From: Burkholderia sp. HI2500
GTDB lineage: Bacteria > Pseudomonadota > Gammaproteobacteria > Burkholderiales > Burkholderiaceae
Length of the DNA stretch: 64,000 nt
NCBI RefSeq assembly: GCF_002223055.1
Contig: NZ_NKFL01000006.1
Location: 558,001-622,000, forward strand
Direction of reading: 5' to 3'
Shown: positions 52,855-61,149 of the stretch, in pieces
Layout: every line of letters begins with the position of its first letter
Position numbering within the stretch: position 1 is the first letter of the stretch
Translations under genes and position numbers: made by a program
The notes under the pieces: generated by a model
Told to the model about the DNA's origin: nothing
The model's input: only the letters and a program-made list of their open reading frames with translations
The model's database searches: none

Positions 52855-52874
52855 TTCTTAACGATCGGCGTGAA
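52855..52874. promoter_or_regulatory. Possible operator ahead of the ABC importer
   Basis: TTCTTAACGATCGGCGTGAA has matching ends (TTC/GAA) and a CGATCG centre like LacI-family sites. It lies next to a TAAATT -10-like box, 98 bases before the binding-protein start. The match is weak. Confidence 0.3.
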
Positions 52875-52971
52875 CAATGGCATTCGCTACAGGCGGCCGG
52901 AAGCATCTCCCGCGTTGCACACGTGTGCAACGCCCGGCCGTCCCGCCACCACGCCGAACGAGAGAGACCTC

Positions 52972-54210
52972 ATGACCTTGCTGAGCCGCCTGCGCGCGCT
53001 GTCCGCCGCCCTTGCGCTGTCCTTCGCCGCCACGCACGCCGTTGCCGCGGATCTCGTCATCGCAGGCCGCGACGATATCTACGGCAAGGGGCTGGCCGAC
53101 GCCGTCGCCGGCTTCAACAAGCTGCATCCGGGCACCGAGATCGAGCTGCTCAAGCTGCCGAACGCGAACCTGTACCAGAAGCTCAAGCTGTCGATGCGCG
53201 AAGGCACCGGCGCATACGACCTCGTGATGATGGACGACACGTGGGCGCCCGAATTCATCGGCAACGGCTGGCTGAAGCCGCTGCCCGCGTCGCTTGCTGA
53301 CGCCGATCTCGTGCCGTCCGCCGTCGCGCTCGGCCGCAACGCGGCCGGCGCGCTGTACGCGCTGCCGATCGTCGGCAACGTCGAGATGTTCGCGTACCGC
53401 AAGGACCTGCTCGCGAAGTACAAGCTGCAGCCGCCGCGCAACTGGGACGACGTGCTGAAGATCGCGCAGACGGTCGGCGGTGCGGACAAGAGCGTGTCGG
53501 GCGTCGTGTTCCGCGGCACGAAGGGCAACCCGGTCGTGACGGGCTTCCTGCCGATCCTGTGGGCCTATGGCGGCGACGTGTTCGACCGTGCCGGCAACGT
53601 GACGATCGATTCGCGTGAGGCGCAAGCCGCGCTGAAGACCTTCCTCGCGCTGAAGGCATCCGCGCCGAAGGACGTCGACGTGTACGGCGCGGCGGAAGTG
53701 CGCGATGCGCTGCAGCGCGGCACCGCCGCGCAGTCGATCGAGGTCTGGCCGGCGTGGGTGCCGGCGCTCGACGATCCGAAGCAGTCGCGCGTGGTCGGCC
53801 AGATCGCGCTGCAGCCGCCGCCCGGGCAGACCGCCGGCCCGGCGCCGATGCTCGGCATCTGGCAGATGGGCATCCCGAAGGACGCGCCGCACGCGAAGCT
53901 CGCGCAGGATTTCCTCGCGTACCTGACCGCCCGCGACACGCAGACGCGCCTCGCCGGCATCGGCATTCCGCCGACCCGCCGCAGTGTGTTCAACGATCCG
54001 GCGCTGGTGCGCCAGTACCGCTGGTATCCGGATCAGCTGAAGGCGCTCGAAGCCGGCCGTGCGCGGCCGCGCGTGAACGACTGGCAGCAGGTCGAGAGCA
54101 TTCTCGGCGACCAGCTGCAGCTCGCGCTGACGGGGCAGGCCGCACCCGACGCCGCGCTGCGCCAGGCACAGCAGAAGATCGCGCAGGCGACGGCCGCGGC
54201 CGGCAAGTGA
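52972..54210 (+). CDS. Solute-binding protein of a MalE/UgpB-type ABC importer
   Basis: A 412-residue extracellular solute-binding protein family 1 member. The signal peptide ends near residue 28 (THAVAA). The mature part has YGKGLADAVAGFNKLHPGTEIELLK, LVMMDDTWAPEF and GIWQMGIPK, as in family 1. These bind oligosaccharides, polyols, glycerol-3-phosphate or polyamines. The permease genes follow after 34 bases. The substrate is unknown; the PI-PLC-fold protein in the same group hints at a polyol or phosphodiester product. Confidence 0.9.
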   Translation: MTLLSRLRALSAALALSFAATHAVAADLVIAGRDDIYGKGLADAVAGFNKLHPGTEIELLKLPNANLYQKLKLSMREGTGAYDLVMMDDTWAPEFIGNGWLKPLPASLADADLVPSAVALGRNAAGALYALPIVGNVEMFAYRKDLLAKYKLQPPRNWDDVLKIAQTVGGADKSVSGVVFRGTKGNPVVTGFLPILWAYGGDVFDRAGNVTIDSREAQAALKTFLALKASAPKDVDVYGAAEVRDALQRGTAAQSIEVWPAWVPALDDPKQSRVVGQIALQPPPGQTAGPAPMLGIWQMGIPKDAPHAKLAQDFLAYLTARDTQTRLAGIGIPPTRRSVFNDPALVRQYRWYPDQLKALEAGRARPRVNDWQQVESILGDQLQLALTGQAAPDAALRQAQQKIAQATAAAGK

Positions 54211-54244
54211 CGGCTCGCCTCGAACTCTCGCCGGGACCCAGCGC

Positions 54245-55114
54245 ATGAAAGCTTTCGGCCGCAGCCTGCCGTTCGTCGCGCTGCTCGGGCCCGCGCTGCT
54301 GGTGCTCGCCGCGCTCGCGCTGTATCCGGTCGCGCAGGTGCTGATCGATTCGTTCTGCCAGGTCGACTACTCGGCCGGCCGGCGCGCCTTCGCCGGGCTC
54401 GCGAACTATCGTGCGGTGCTCGGCGACGAGGCGTTCACGGTCGGCTTCGGCAACACGCTGCGCTTCACGATCGTCGCGTCGCTCGCCGAAGTCGCGCTGG
54501 GTTTCGGCCTCGCGCTGCTGTTCGTGCGCGCGTTTCCGGGGCGGCGCATCGCGCTGCCGCTCGCGATCCTGCCGATGATGCTGTCCACGCTCGTGTGCTC
54601 GGCGATCTGGCGCAACTGGCTCAACTTCGACGGTTTCCTGAACGCGCTGCTCGCGGCGTTCGACATCGAAGGCGTGCGCTGGCTGTCCGATCCGCATCTC
54701 GCGCTGTGGTCGCTCGCGCTCGTCGACGTGTGGCAGTGGACGCCGATGGCGTTCCTGATCGTGCTCGCCGGGCTGCAGTCGATCCCGCAGGAGCTGTACG
54801 AAGCCGCGCGCACCGACGGCGCGAGCGAGTGGCAGTGCCTGCGCGACATCACGCTGCCGCTCGCGGCGCCGCAGATCGGCCTCGCGCTGCTGCTGCGCTC
54901 GATCGACACGTTCAAGCTGTTCGACAAGGTCTATGCGCTGACGGGCGGCGGCCCCGGCAACGCGACCCAGACGCTGTCGACCTATATCTACGACACGGGC
55001 TTCCGCTTCTTCAACGTCGGGCCGGCAAGTGCCGCGTCGGTGCTGATGCTCGCGGCGTCCGCGCTGCTGGTCTCGGGGTACGTATGGCAGACGGTTCGCA
55101 AGCGGCGCGCATGA
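54245..55114 (+). CDS. ABC importer permease, MalF/UgpA type
   Basis: A 289-residue membrane protein with six hydrophobic helices. The EAA loop that contacts the ATPase is visible as YEAARTDGASEWQCLRDITLP (about 177-197). It should pair with the permease at 55111, whose start overlaps its stop by 4 bases (ATGA). The start codon lies 34 bases after the binding protein stop. No ATPase gene follows, so the complex must borrow one. Confidence 0.92.
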   Translation: MKAFGRSLPFVALLGPALLVLAALALYPVAQVLIDSFCQVDYSAGRRAFAGLANYRAVLGDEAFTVGFGNTLRFTIVASLAEVALGFGLALLFVRAFPGRRIALPLAILPMMLSTLVCSAIWRNWLNFDGFLNALLAAFDIEGVRWLSDPHLALWSLALVDVWQWTPMAFLIVLAGLQSIPQELYEAARTDGASEWQCLRDITLPLAAPQIGLALLLRSIDTFKLFDKVYALTGGGPGNATQTLSTYIYDTGFRFFNVGPASAASVLMLAASALLVSGYVWQTVRKRRA

Positions 55115-55971
55115 CGGCGCAACCCGCCCGCATCACGGGCGCGAGAACGGGCGCTGCTTTTGGTCGCGCGGTGCCCTGGGCATTGCGCTTCGTCGCACTC
55201 GCGCTGTTGCTGCTGCCGTGCCTGTGGATGGCCGGCGCGGCCTTCATGCCGACGCTCGAACGCCTCGATCATCCGTTACGGATCTGGCCGGCCGCGCCGA
55301 CCTTCGAGCATTTCGCGTCGGTCTGGTCGAACGGCATCGGTGCACCGCTGTTCAATTCGTTGCTGGTCGGCTTCGGCACGACGCTGCTCGCGCTGGCGCT
55401 CGCGTTTCCGGCCGCGTACGCGCTCGTGCGGCTGCGGTTTCCGGCGCGGCTCGACCTGCTGTTCCTGGTGCTCGTGCTCGCGTTGAAGCTGATGCCGCCG
55501 ATCACGATCGCGGTGCCGCTGTTCGCGCTCGCGAAGCGGCTGCACCTGCTCGACTCGACGCTCGGCCTGATGCTCGCGTACCAGATCTACGCGTTGCCGA
55601 TGGCGATCTGGATGCTGCTCGCGTTCGTGCGCGACGTGCCGATCGAATACGAGGAAGCCGCCTGCATCGACGGCGCGGGGCTTGCTCGACGCCTCGTGCA
55701 GATCGTGCTGCCGCTGTGCGCGCCCGGGCTGATCGCGACCGCGATCTTCGTGTTCATCGCCGCGTGGAACGAATTCCTGATCGCGCTGCTGTTCGTGTCG
55801 ACGCCGAGCCGCTTCACGCTGCCGCTCGCGATTGCCGGCTACGTGACCGAGAACGGCATCGACTGGGGCGACCTGATGAGCGCGGGCCTGATGGCGTCGC
55901 TGCCCACGCTGGCCGTGGCCGGCTATGTGCAGCGCTACCTGTTGCGCGGGTTCGCGGGCGGGCTGAAGTGA
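55111..55971 (+). CDS. ABC importer permease, MalG/UgpE type
   Basis: A 286-residue membrane protein with six hydrophobic helices. The EAA loop reads YEEAACIDGAGLARRLVQIVLPL (about 175-197), split here as EEAACIDGAG and RRLVQIVLPL. It forms a heterodimer with the protein encoded at 54245. The last gene of the operon is this one; the next gene is on the other strand 33 bases away. The transporter therefore lacks an ATPase gene. Confidence 0.92.
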   Translation: MTAQPARITGARTGAAFGRAVPWALRFVALALLLLPCLWMAGAAFMPTLERLDHPLRIWPAAPTFEHFASVWSNGIGAPLFNSLLVGFGTTLLALALAFPAAYALVRLRFPARLDLLFLVLVLALKLMPPITIAVPLFALAKRLHLLDSTLGLMLAYQIYALPMAIWMLLAFVRDVPIEYEEAACIDGAGLARRLVQIVLPLCAPGLIATAIFVFIAAWNEFLIALLFVSTPSRFTLPLAIAGYVTENGIDWGDLMSAGLMASLPTLAVAGYVQRYLLRGFAGGLK

Positions 55972-56003
55972 CGCGCGGCGTCGCCGCGCCCGATGCTCCC
56001 TGG

Positions 56004-57026
56004 TTATGCGCAGCTGGCCCGCACCACCTGCGTGACCGGCACGATGCGCGTGCGCGACGGGCCGTCGAACGCCTGCATCCGGTCCGCGAGCAGGTCGACC
56101 GCCGCGTGCGCGAGGCCGCGCGTGTCCTGCCGCAGCGTCGTGAGCCGGTACGCATCGTATTCGGCGGCGGGGATGTCGTCGAAGCCGATCACGCGCACGT
56201 CGTCCGGCACGCGCAACCCGAATTCGCTGCGCGCGACGTCGATCACGCCAAGCGCGAGCAGGTCGGACGAGCAGAACACGCCGTCGGGCCGCTTGCCGTT
56301 CCCGAACAGTTGCCGCGCGGCGTCGACGCCGCTTGCATGCGTGTCGGACGGCGTGTCGAGCACGTGCGCGAGTGTCGCGTCGAACGCATCGCCGCGCCCG
56401 ATCGCCTGCTCGAACGCGGTGGCGCGCGACTGCGCGCTGTAGCTCGCGCCGCGCGGCCCGACGAACGCGAGCCGGCGCGCACCGGCCCGCACGAGCCGCT
56501 GCGCTGCGTGGACGGCGCCCGCCGCGTTGTCGCTGACGACGATGTCCGCGCCCGGCAGGTTCGCCTCGCGGTTGATCATCACGACCGGGATCCGGTGTTC
56601 GAGATACTGCTGCGCGACCGACAGCGGCGGCGATGCGGACGTCATCACGAGGCCCGCGATCCGGTAGCTGAGCAACTGCTCGAGCGATTGCCGGACCTGG
56701 CGCGGATCTTCCGCATTGGTCACGAGCGGCGTGAGCGCGCGCTGCCCGAGCGCGGCCATCAGGTCCGACAGCAGCCGCGCGCGAAACGGATTCTCGAACC
56801 CGGCCGTCACGACGCCGATCATGCTGCTGCGCTGCGTGATCATGTCGCGGGCGATCAGGTTGACCTGGTAGCCGAGCGCGCGCGCGGCGACCATCACGCG
56901 CTCACGTGTCTGCGGGGCGATGCTCGCCGTCGGCGAGAATGCACGCGACACCGCGGAGCGCGACACGCCGGCGCGCGCCGCGACATCCGATGCCGTGACC
57001 CACGGCTTTCTTTCCTTGTCATTCAT
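56004..57026 (-). CDS. LacI-family repressor
   Basis: A 340-residue regulator. The N-terminal helix-turn-helix is VTASDVAARAGVSRSAVSRAF (residues 11-31, broken here as VTASDVAARAG and SRSAVSRAF), followed by the hinge helix and the periplasmic-binding-protein-like sugar domain (VGFDDIPAAEYDAYRLTTLRQ near the C-terminus). It is convergent with the ABC genes and divergent from the PI-PLC-fold gene, and probably represses both. A dyad with a central ATCGAT (57019-57036) spans both start codons and could be its operator, but it also overlaps coding sequence. Confidence 0.9.
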   Translation of the reverse strand: MNDKERKPWVTASDVAARAGVSRSAVSRAFSPTASIAPQTRERVMVAARALGYQVNLIARDMITQRSSMIGVVTAGFENPFRARLLSDLMAALGQRALTPLVTNAEDPRQVRQSLEQLLSYRIAGLVMTSASPPLSVAQQYLEHRIPVVMINREANLPGADIVVSDNAAGAVHAAQRLVRAGARRLAFVGPRGASYSAQSRATAFEQAIGRGDAFDATLAHVLDTPSDTHASGVDAARQLFGNGKRPDGVFCSSDLLALGVIDVARSEFGLRVPDDVRVIGFDDIPAAEYDAYRLTTLRQDTRGLAHAAVDLLADRMQAFDGPSRTRIVPVTQVVRASCA

Positions 57027-57032
57027 CGATTC

Positions 57033-57953
57033 ATGATCCCTTCGAGCCACGATACGTGCATGCCGCCCGCCGACTGGATGTCGGCGCTCGACGATGCGCG
57101 GCTGCTGCATACGCTGACCCTACCGGGCAGCCATGACACCTGTGCGTATACCGTCGACGATCGGCTGGTGCGCACCCAGCGTGCGCCGCTCGATGCCCAG
57201 CTCGCGCATGGCGTGCGGCTGCTCGACATCCGCTGCCGGCACGTGCGCGATGCGTTCGACATCCATCACGGCGGCATCGCGCTCGGCATGACGTTCGACG
57301 ACGTGCTGGCAACCTGCGCGCGTTTTCTCGACGCGCATCCGCGCGAATGCATCGTGATGTCGGTGAAGGACGAATGGCCGGCGCACGCGTGCACGCGCAG
57401 TTTCGATGCGACGTTCGACGCGCATCGCGCGCGGCATCCGCGGCTGCGCTGGCATGCCGGCGGCACGCTGCCCGCGCTCGGCGACGTGCGCGGCGCGATC
57501 GTGCTGCTGCGCCGCTTTCGCAGCAGCCGTCCGCTCGGCATCGACTTGACCGCATGGCCCGACAATGCGACGTTCACGATCGACCACCCCGATGGTGCAT
57601 TCGTGATCCAGGACGAATACCGCGTGCCGGTCGCCGCGTCGATCGGCTGGAAGTGGCGTGCGATCGACGCACTGCTGACGGATTTGCCGTCGCCGGACAG
57701 CGGCCGCTGGGCGATCAACTTCTGCAGCGGAACCGGGATGGGCGCGAATCCGTCGGTGGTCGCACACGGCGACGGCAACGTGCGGGGCATTCATGCGCGG
57801 CTGGCCGCACGGCTGCGCGAGCAGCCCGGCCCGTATGGCGCGATGCTGCTCGACTTCTGCGATGACGACGACTGGGCGCTGGTGCGCGCGCTGATCGCGT
57901 GCAACGACCATGTGCCGGCGCCGGGCGTCTGGCGCAAGACGTTTCGCTGTTAG
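57033..57953 (+). CDS. PI-PLC X-domain-like phosphodiesterase
   Basis: A 306-residue protein with the phosphatidylinositol-specific phospholipase C fold. The two catalytic histidines are visible, H34 (LPGSHDTC) and H78 or H79 (DIHHGGIALGMTF), with IRCRHVRD and the later KDEW and DEYR segments as in bacterial PI-PLC. There is no signal peptide, so it is either cytoplasmic or the start is wrong. ATG 57060 gives a shorter form. The start is only 6 bases from the LacI start. The gene overlaps the next one (convergent) by 4 bases. It may hydrolyse an imported inositol or glycerol phosphodiester. Confidence 0.82.
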   Translation: MIPSSHDTCMPPADWMSALDDARLLHTLTLPGSHDTCAYTVDDRLVRTQRAPLDAQLAHGVRLLDIRCRHVRDAFDIHHGGIALGMTFDDVLATCARFLDAHPRECIVMSVKDEWPAHACTRSFDATFDAHRARHPRLRWHAGGTLPALGDVRGAIVLLRRFRSSRPLGIDLTAWPDNATFTIDHPDGAFVIQDEYRVPVAASIGWKWRAIDALLTDLPSPDSGRWAINFCSGTGMGANPSVVAHGDGNVRGIHARLAARLREQPGPYGAMLLDFCDDDDWALVRALIACNDHVPAPGVWRKTFRC

Positions 57954-58906
57954 CGGAGATTGGCGCTGAAGAACGCGAGTGCCTTCGCGTCGAGTGTTTC
58001 GTGGAAGGCCACGCGGTCGAATCCCTTCGCATCGGTACAGACTTCAGGCGAGTCGTGCGCCAGTGATTCGGAGCACGGCGCGAGAAACGCGAAATGCGCG
58101 GAATTCGGCACGACGTGGAATTCCGGCCGTTGCGGCAGCATGCCGGCCAGCGCGGGGACCGTTTCCGGCTCCACGCCGTCGCCGCCCGCTTCGGACGCCC
58201 AGAGCTGGATCGGCGCATGCACGTCTTTCAGCGTATCGGCGGTCGGGAATTCGTTCATCGGGTCGGCGATCACGTAGGCCTTGATCCGCGGATCGTGCGC
58301 CAGCGGCTGGCGCGGCAGGTCATGGTCGCGGATCTGCTTGCAGATCAACCAGGTCGGGTCCGGGCAGGCCACGTGCGCGTGCACGAAATCCGGATTGGCG
58401 CCGGCCAGCACGAGGCCCGTATAGCCGCCGCGCGAGAAGCCGAAGAAGCCGATCCGCGCGGGATCGATGTGCGCGGCGTCGGGCCCGTTGGACAGCATGT
58501 AGTCGACCAGGCGCTTGATGTCCTCCGGCCGCTCCGCCAGCTCCCTCAGGTCGGCCGCGCGGCTCATGTCGGCATGCGTGTCGCCGGGATGGTTGATCGC
58601 CGCGACGACGTAGCCCGAGTCGGCAAGCGTTTCGGCGAGGTCGTGATGCCCGAAGTACGTGCCGGCATGGCCGTGCGAAATCACGACCAGCGGCAGCTTG
58701 TCGCCGACGGTCGGGCAGTTGCGTTGCCCTTTCAGCAGGAACGGGCCGATCGTGAGCGATTGCGCGGGTGCCGCGCAGGGGGGCCAAATGACCGCCCGCA
58801 ACTCGTGGCCGGCCGCATTGGCCGGGATGCTGAGGAACTTGATGCCGGCCGCGTGCGCGACCGTGGCGGACAGGCAGAGCAGGACAGCCGATAGCCAGGT
58901 TTTCAT
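57950..58906 (-). CDS. Secreted alpha/beta hydrolase
   Basis: A 318-residue protein with a signal peptide (KTWLSAVLLCLSATVAHA). The alpha/beta-hydrolase fold is shown by the oxyanion-side segment VISHGHAGTYFGHH, the nucleophile elbow GFSRGG and a late histidine in PNSAHFAFL. It resembles PAF-acetylhydrolase/dienelactone-hydrolase-like esterases. It should act in the periplasm or outside. An ACGAAC-G-GTTCGT dyad 92 bases upstream suggests control by a TetR-type repressor. It faces the PI-PLC gene and overlaps its end by 4 bases. Confidence 0.82.
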   Translation of the reverse strand: MKTWLSAVLLCLSATVAHAAGIKFLSIPANAAGHELRAVIWPPCAAPAQSLTIGPFLLKGQRNCPTVGDKLPLVVISHGHAGTYFGHHDLAETLADSGYVVAAINHPGDTHADMSRAADLRELAERPEDIKRLVDYMLSNGPDAAHIDPARIGFFGFSRGGYTGLVLAGANPDFVHAHVACPDPTWLICKQIRDHDLPRQPLAHDPRIKAYVIADPMNEFPTADTLKDVHAPIQLWASEAGGDGVEPETVPALAGMLPQRPEFHVVPNSAHFAFLAPCSESLAHDSPEVCTDAKGFDRVAFHETLDAKALAFFSANLR

Positions 58907-58997
58907 TGAGGTCCCCGGGGCAGGCGCGCGGCGGGCCGCCTTCGCGACTCGCCGTATCGTGACGAAAATCGGCGGTTGTGTATAGCTGTAAGAAGCG

Positions 58998-59010
58998 ACG
59001 AACGGTTCGT
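58998..59010. promoter_or_regulatory. TetR-like dyad ahead of the hydrolase gene
   Basis: Arms ACGAAC and GTTCGT around one base. On the minus strand a TATACA box (58984-58979) lies just downstream, so the dyad would cover the -35 region. No TetR gene is close. Confidence 0.4.
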
Positions 59011-59191
59011 TCGCGACACTTCGTAACGAATCATCGGGCAGTAAGCGGGCACGCACCGGGACGACACGCGCTTGTGGCGTGGAGGGCGTCGAGACGCTTG
59101 AATGAAGAGGCGCTCGGTCAGAATGAATCCGGCAGGTTCGTCAGCGCATCTCGTCATTGCTAGAATCACCGCGCTCTGAGGAGGATCCAGC

Positions 59192-59653
59192 ATGACGCAA
59201 TGCAAGACTTTTTATCGGGCATTCAGGGACAACATGGATGCCCTCGGTTTACCCGCGCCAGCAAGCCTGTTTGCTGCGCAGCAAACCGCAACCGGCACGC
59301 TCGCGGCTATTCTCGGCGTGCTCAAGACGCTCGGCCCGACTGCTACTGTTGGCGAACTGATCGGAGCAACGACCGGACTGGAACTGCTGGCAGCCGCGTC
59401 AGCACTCGGGGCGAGCTTTTACGTCGGTGCGGCGATCGGCAGCCTGATTGTGGCTGCCGACGCGTCGCTGGTGTGCGACAAGCGCGGCGTGGCCGCTGTC
59501 GACGGCATTCGCGTCTGGGCGGCTCGTCGCGGTCTTGTGATTCCGCAAGATGTCTATCGCGTGATCGAACGGTATCCGGAGGTACTTCGACCCATGCCAG
59601 TCAGTGTGACGTTTGCGATCCGCGCACGCGCAATCGGGAGGGCGACCGCATGA
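59192..59653 (+). CDS. Glycine-rich membrane protein of unknown function
   Basis: A 153-residue protein; the ATG is behind GAGGAGG. Residues 30-95 are a long run of hydrophobic and Gly/Ala-rich segments (LAAILGVLKTLGPTATV; ALGASFYVGAAIGSLIVAAD) with glycine-zipper-like spacing, and the ends are polar. It lies 4 bases over the next small membrane gene. Codon use here is less GC-biased than the neighbours. Glycine-zipper hydrophobic proteins can be pore-forming toxins or colicin-like, but no known family is recognised. An alternative is a simple membrane protein. Confidence 0.55.
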   Translation: MTQCKTFYRAFRDNMDALGLPAPASLFAAQQTATGTLAAILGVLKTLGPTATVGELIGATTGLELLAAASALGASFYVGAAIGSLIVAADASLVCDKRGVAAVDGIRVWAARRGLVIPQDVYRVIERYPEVLRPMPVSVTFAIRARAIGRATA

Positions 59654-59850
59654 GCAGAATGGCAGACGGAATCAGTCTGATCGCCGCGGCTGTTGTAGTC
59701 GCAGCTGTTGCATGGGCACTGCTGCATTACTCGGGGAACTGGTTTTTTCCCGTTGCGACGCTCGTCGCGCTGGTTGCATTGCTCGCGGACAATCGACGGT
59801 TGAGAAAGCGCCTGCGCGACCTGGGAGATGACCCGCGCTTACGGAAGTAA
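59650..59850 (+). CDS. Small two-helix membrane protein, partner of the preceding gene
   Basis: A 66-residue protein that starts in the stop codon of the preceding gene (ATGA). It has two hydrophobic helices (ISLIAAAVVVAAVAWALLHY, and WFFPVATLVALVALLA) and a basic tail (RRLRKRLRDLGDDPRLRK). The overlap shows the two are made together. Small membrane proteins after a hydrophobic toxin-like gene are often immunity or holin proteins, but this is inference and no family is recognised. Confidence 0.6.
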   Translation: MSRMADGISLIAAAVVVAAVAWALLHYSGNWFFPVATLVALVALLADNRRLRKRLRDLGDDPRLRK

Positions 59851-59904
59851 CGCTTCCTGCACGTCAGGCGTTACAGAATGCCATCAGCGCGCCTCGATTC
59901 CACA

Positions 59905-60516
59905 TCAGCGCGTCGCGATCGCCACTGCCGCACCGGCCATCGCGGTCGCGCTCGTGCGGTTCGCGAACCGCTTCGCGCGCGCCGACGTCAGGAAAGCCCG
60001 TGCGCGCGACGCAAGCAGCGACCAGAAGCAGTCGGCCAGGATCAGGACCGCGAGCATCGTGCCGACCAGCTCGGCCCACGCGGTCACGCCGACGTGCGTG
60101 AGATCGACGATGGTCGGCAGCAGCGCGAGATAGAACACCATGATCTTCGGGTTGCCGAGCGTGACGAGCATGCCCGCGACGAACATCCGCCACGGCGACT
60201 GGCCGCGCGGGAGGTCGTCGGCGCCGGTCCCGGTCGGCGCGGTCCACATCTTCCATGCGAGGAACAGCAGGTACGCGACGCCGAGCAGTTTCAGCACGAT
60301 CAGCCCGGCCGCGAACGTGCGCGCGAACGCGGACAGCCCCGCGACCGCGAGCGTGAGCCACAGCGCTTCGCCGACCCACATGGCCGCGAGGAACGGCAGC
60401 ACGTCACGCACGCCGTTCGTCAGCACGCGCGCGACCAGCGCGGCGACGCTCGGCCCGGGCGTGCCGGCGGTGACGAGCAGGGTGACAGCGAAGACGGCGA
60501 GCGCGGACAGCGTCAT
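59905..60516 (-). CDS. LysE-family amino acid exporter
   Basis: A 203-residue protein with six hydrophobic helices. The N-terminal helix ends GTPGPSVAALVARVL, the LysE/RhtB motif with GPS, and the GNPKIMVFYLALLP segment in the middle is the family signature. Members export amino acids or homoserine lactones. The gene is a single unit, divergent from the acetyltransferase. Substrate unknown. Confidence 0.87.
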   Translation of the reverse strand: MTLSALAVFAVTLLVTAGTPGPSVAALVARVLTNGVRDVLPFLAAMWVGEALWLTLAVAGLSAFARTFAAGLIVLKLLGVAYLLFLAWKMWTAPTGTGADDLPRGQSPWRMFVAGMLVTLGNPKIMVFYLALLPTIVDLTHVGVTAWAELVGTMLAVLILADCFWSLLASRARAFLTSARAKRFANRTSATAMAGAAVAIATR

Positions 60517-60603
60517 GACGAACCTCGTGGGTGGGGCGTTCGAAACGTATGAGGTTTCGATTATAGTGACGGCCGTTCCAGACTGTCTGCCTGAATTGCC
60601 GTC

Positions 60604-61131
60604 ATGACTGCACCGATCCTGATCCGTCCCGCCACGCGGGAAGACGCGGCCGCGATGGCCGCCGTCGAAGTGGCTGCCGCGCAGCGGTTTCGCGAAATCG
60701 GCATGACCCACATCGCGGAAGCCGAGCCGACCGATACGGCCGCCGTACTCGTGCGCATCGATGGCGGCCGGGCTTATGTGGCGGTCGATGCGCACGGCAC
60801 GTGCGTCGGGTTTGCGTTCTACCGGCTGCTCGATGCGCAGCGGCTTTATCTGGAAGAGCTGGATGTCGCGCCGTCGCATGCCGGACAGCGGATCGGCGCG
60901 CGCCTGATCGAACAGGTGACGGCACGCGCGGCGCAGGAAGGGATCGCGGAGGTCGTGCTGTCGACGTTTCGCGACGCGCCGTGGAATGCGCCGTACTACG
61001 CGCGCCTGGGTTTCAGCATCGTCGACGCCGCCGCGCTCGACGACACGCTGCGCGCGATCCGCGCGCACCACGTATCGCTCGGCCTCGACGAGACGCAGCG
61101 CGTGTTCATGCGGGCGGACGTGCGCCGCTGA
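60604..61131 (+). CDS. GNAT-family N-acetyltransferase
   Basis: A 175-residue GNAT protein. The four conserved parts are visible: AMAAVEVAAAQRF (motif C region), YRLLDAQRLYLEELDVAPSHAGQRIGARLI (motif A; the Q/RxxGxG/A loop is GQRIGA), and YYARLGFSIVD (motif B). It should move an acetyl group from CoA to a small amine or antibiotic; the target is unknown. It is divergent from the LysE exporter with 87 bases between them and faces the Old Yellow Enzyme gene. Confidence 0.88.
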   Translation: MTAPILIRPATREDAAAMAAVEVAAAQRFREIGMTHIAEAEPTDTAAVLVRIDGGRAYVAVDAHGTCVGFAFYRLLDAQRLYLEELDVAPSHAGQRIGARLIEQVTARAAQEGIAEVVLSTFRDAPWNAPYYARLGFSIVDAAALDDTLRAIRAHHVSLGLDETQRVFMRADVRR

Positions 61132-61149
61132 ACACGCGCTGCCGTGCCG

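Noticed and set aside
51529..52971. An upstream extension of the solute-binding protein through the porin gene
   Set aside because: The frame is open by composition only; the porin and the signal peptide of the binding protein are both clear in their own frames.
57019..57036. Dyad with central ATCGAT as a LacI operator
   Set aside because: Seven of nine arm positions match, but it overlaps both start codons and differs from the candidate site at 52855, so no common operator can be defined.
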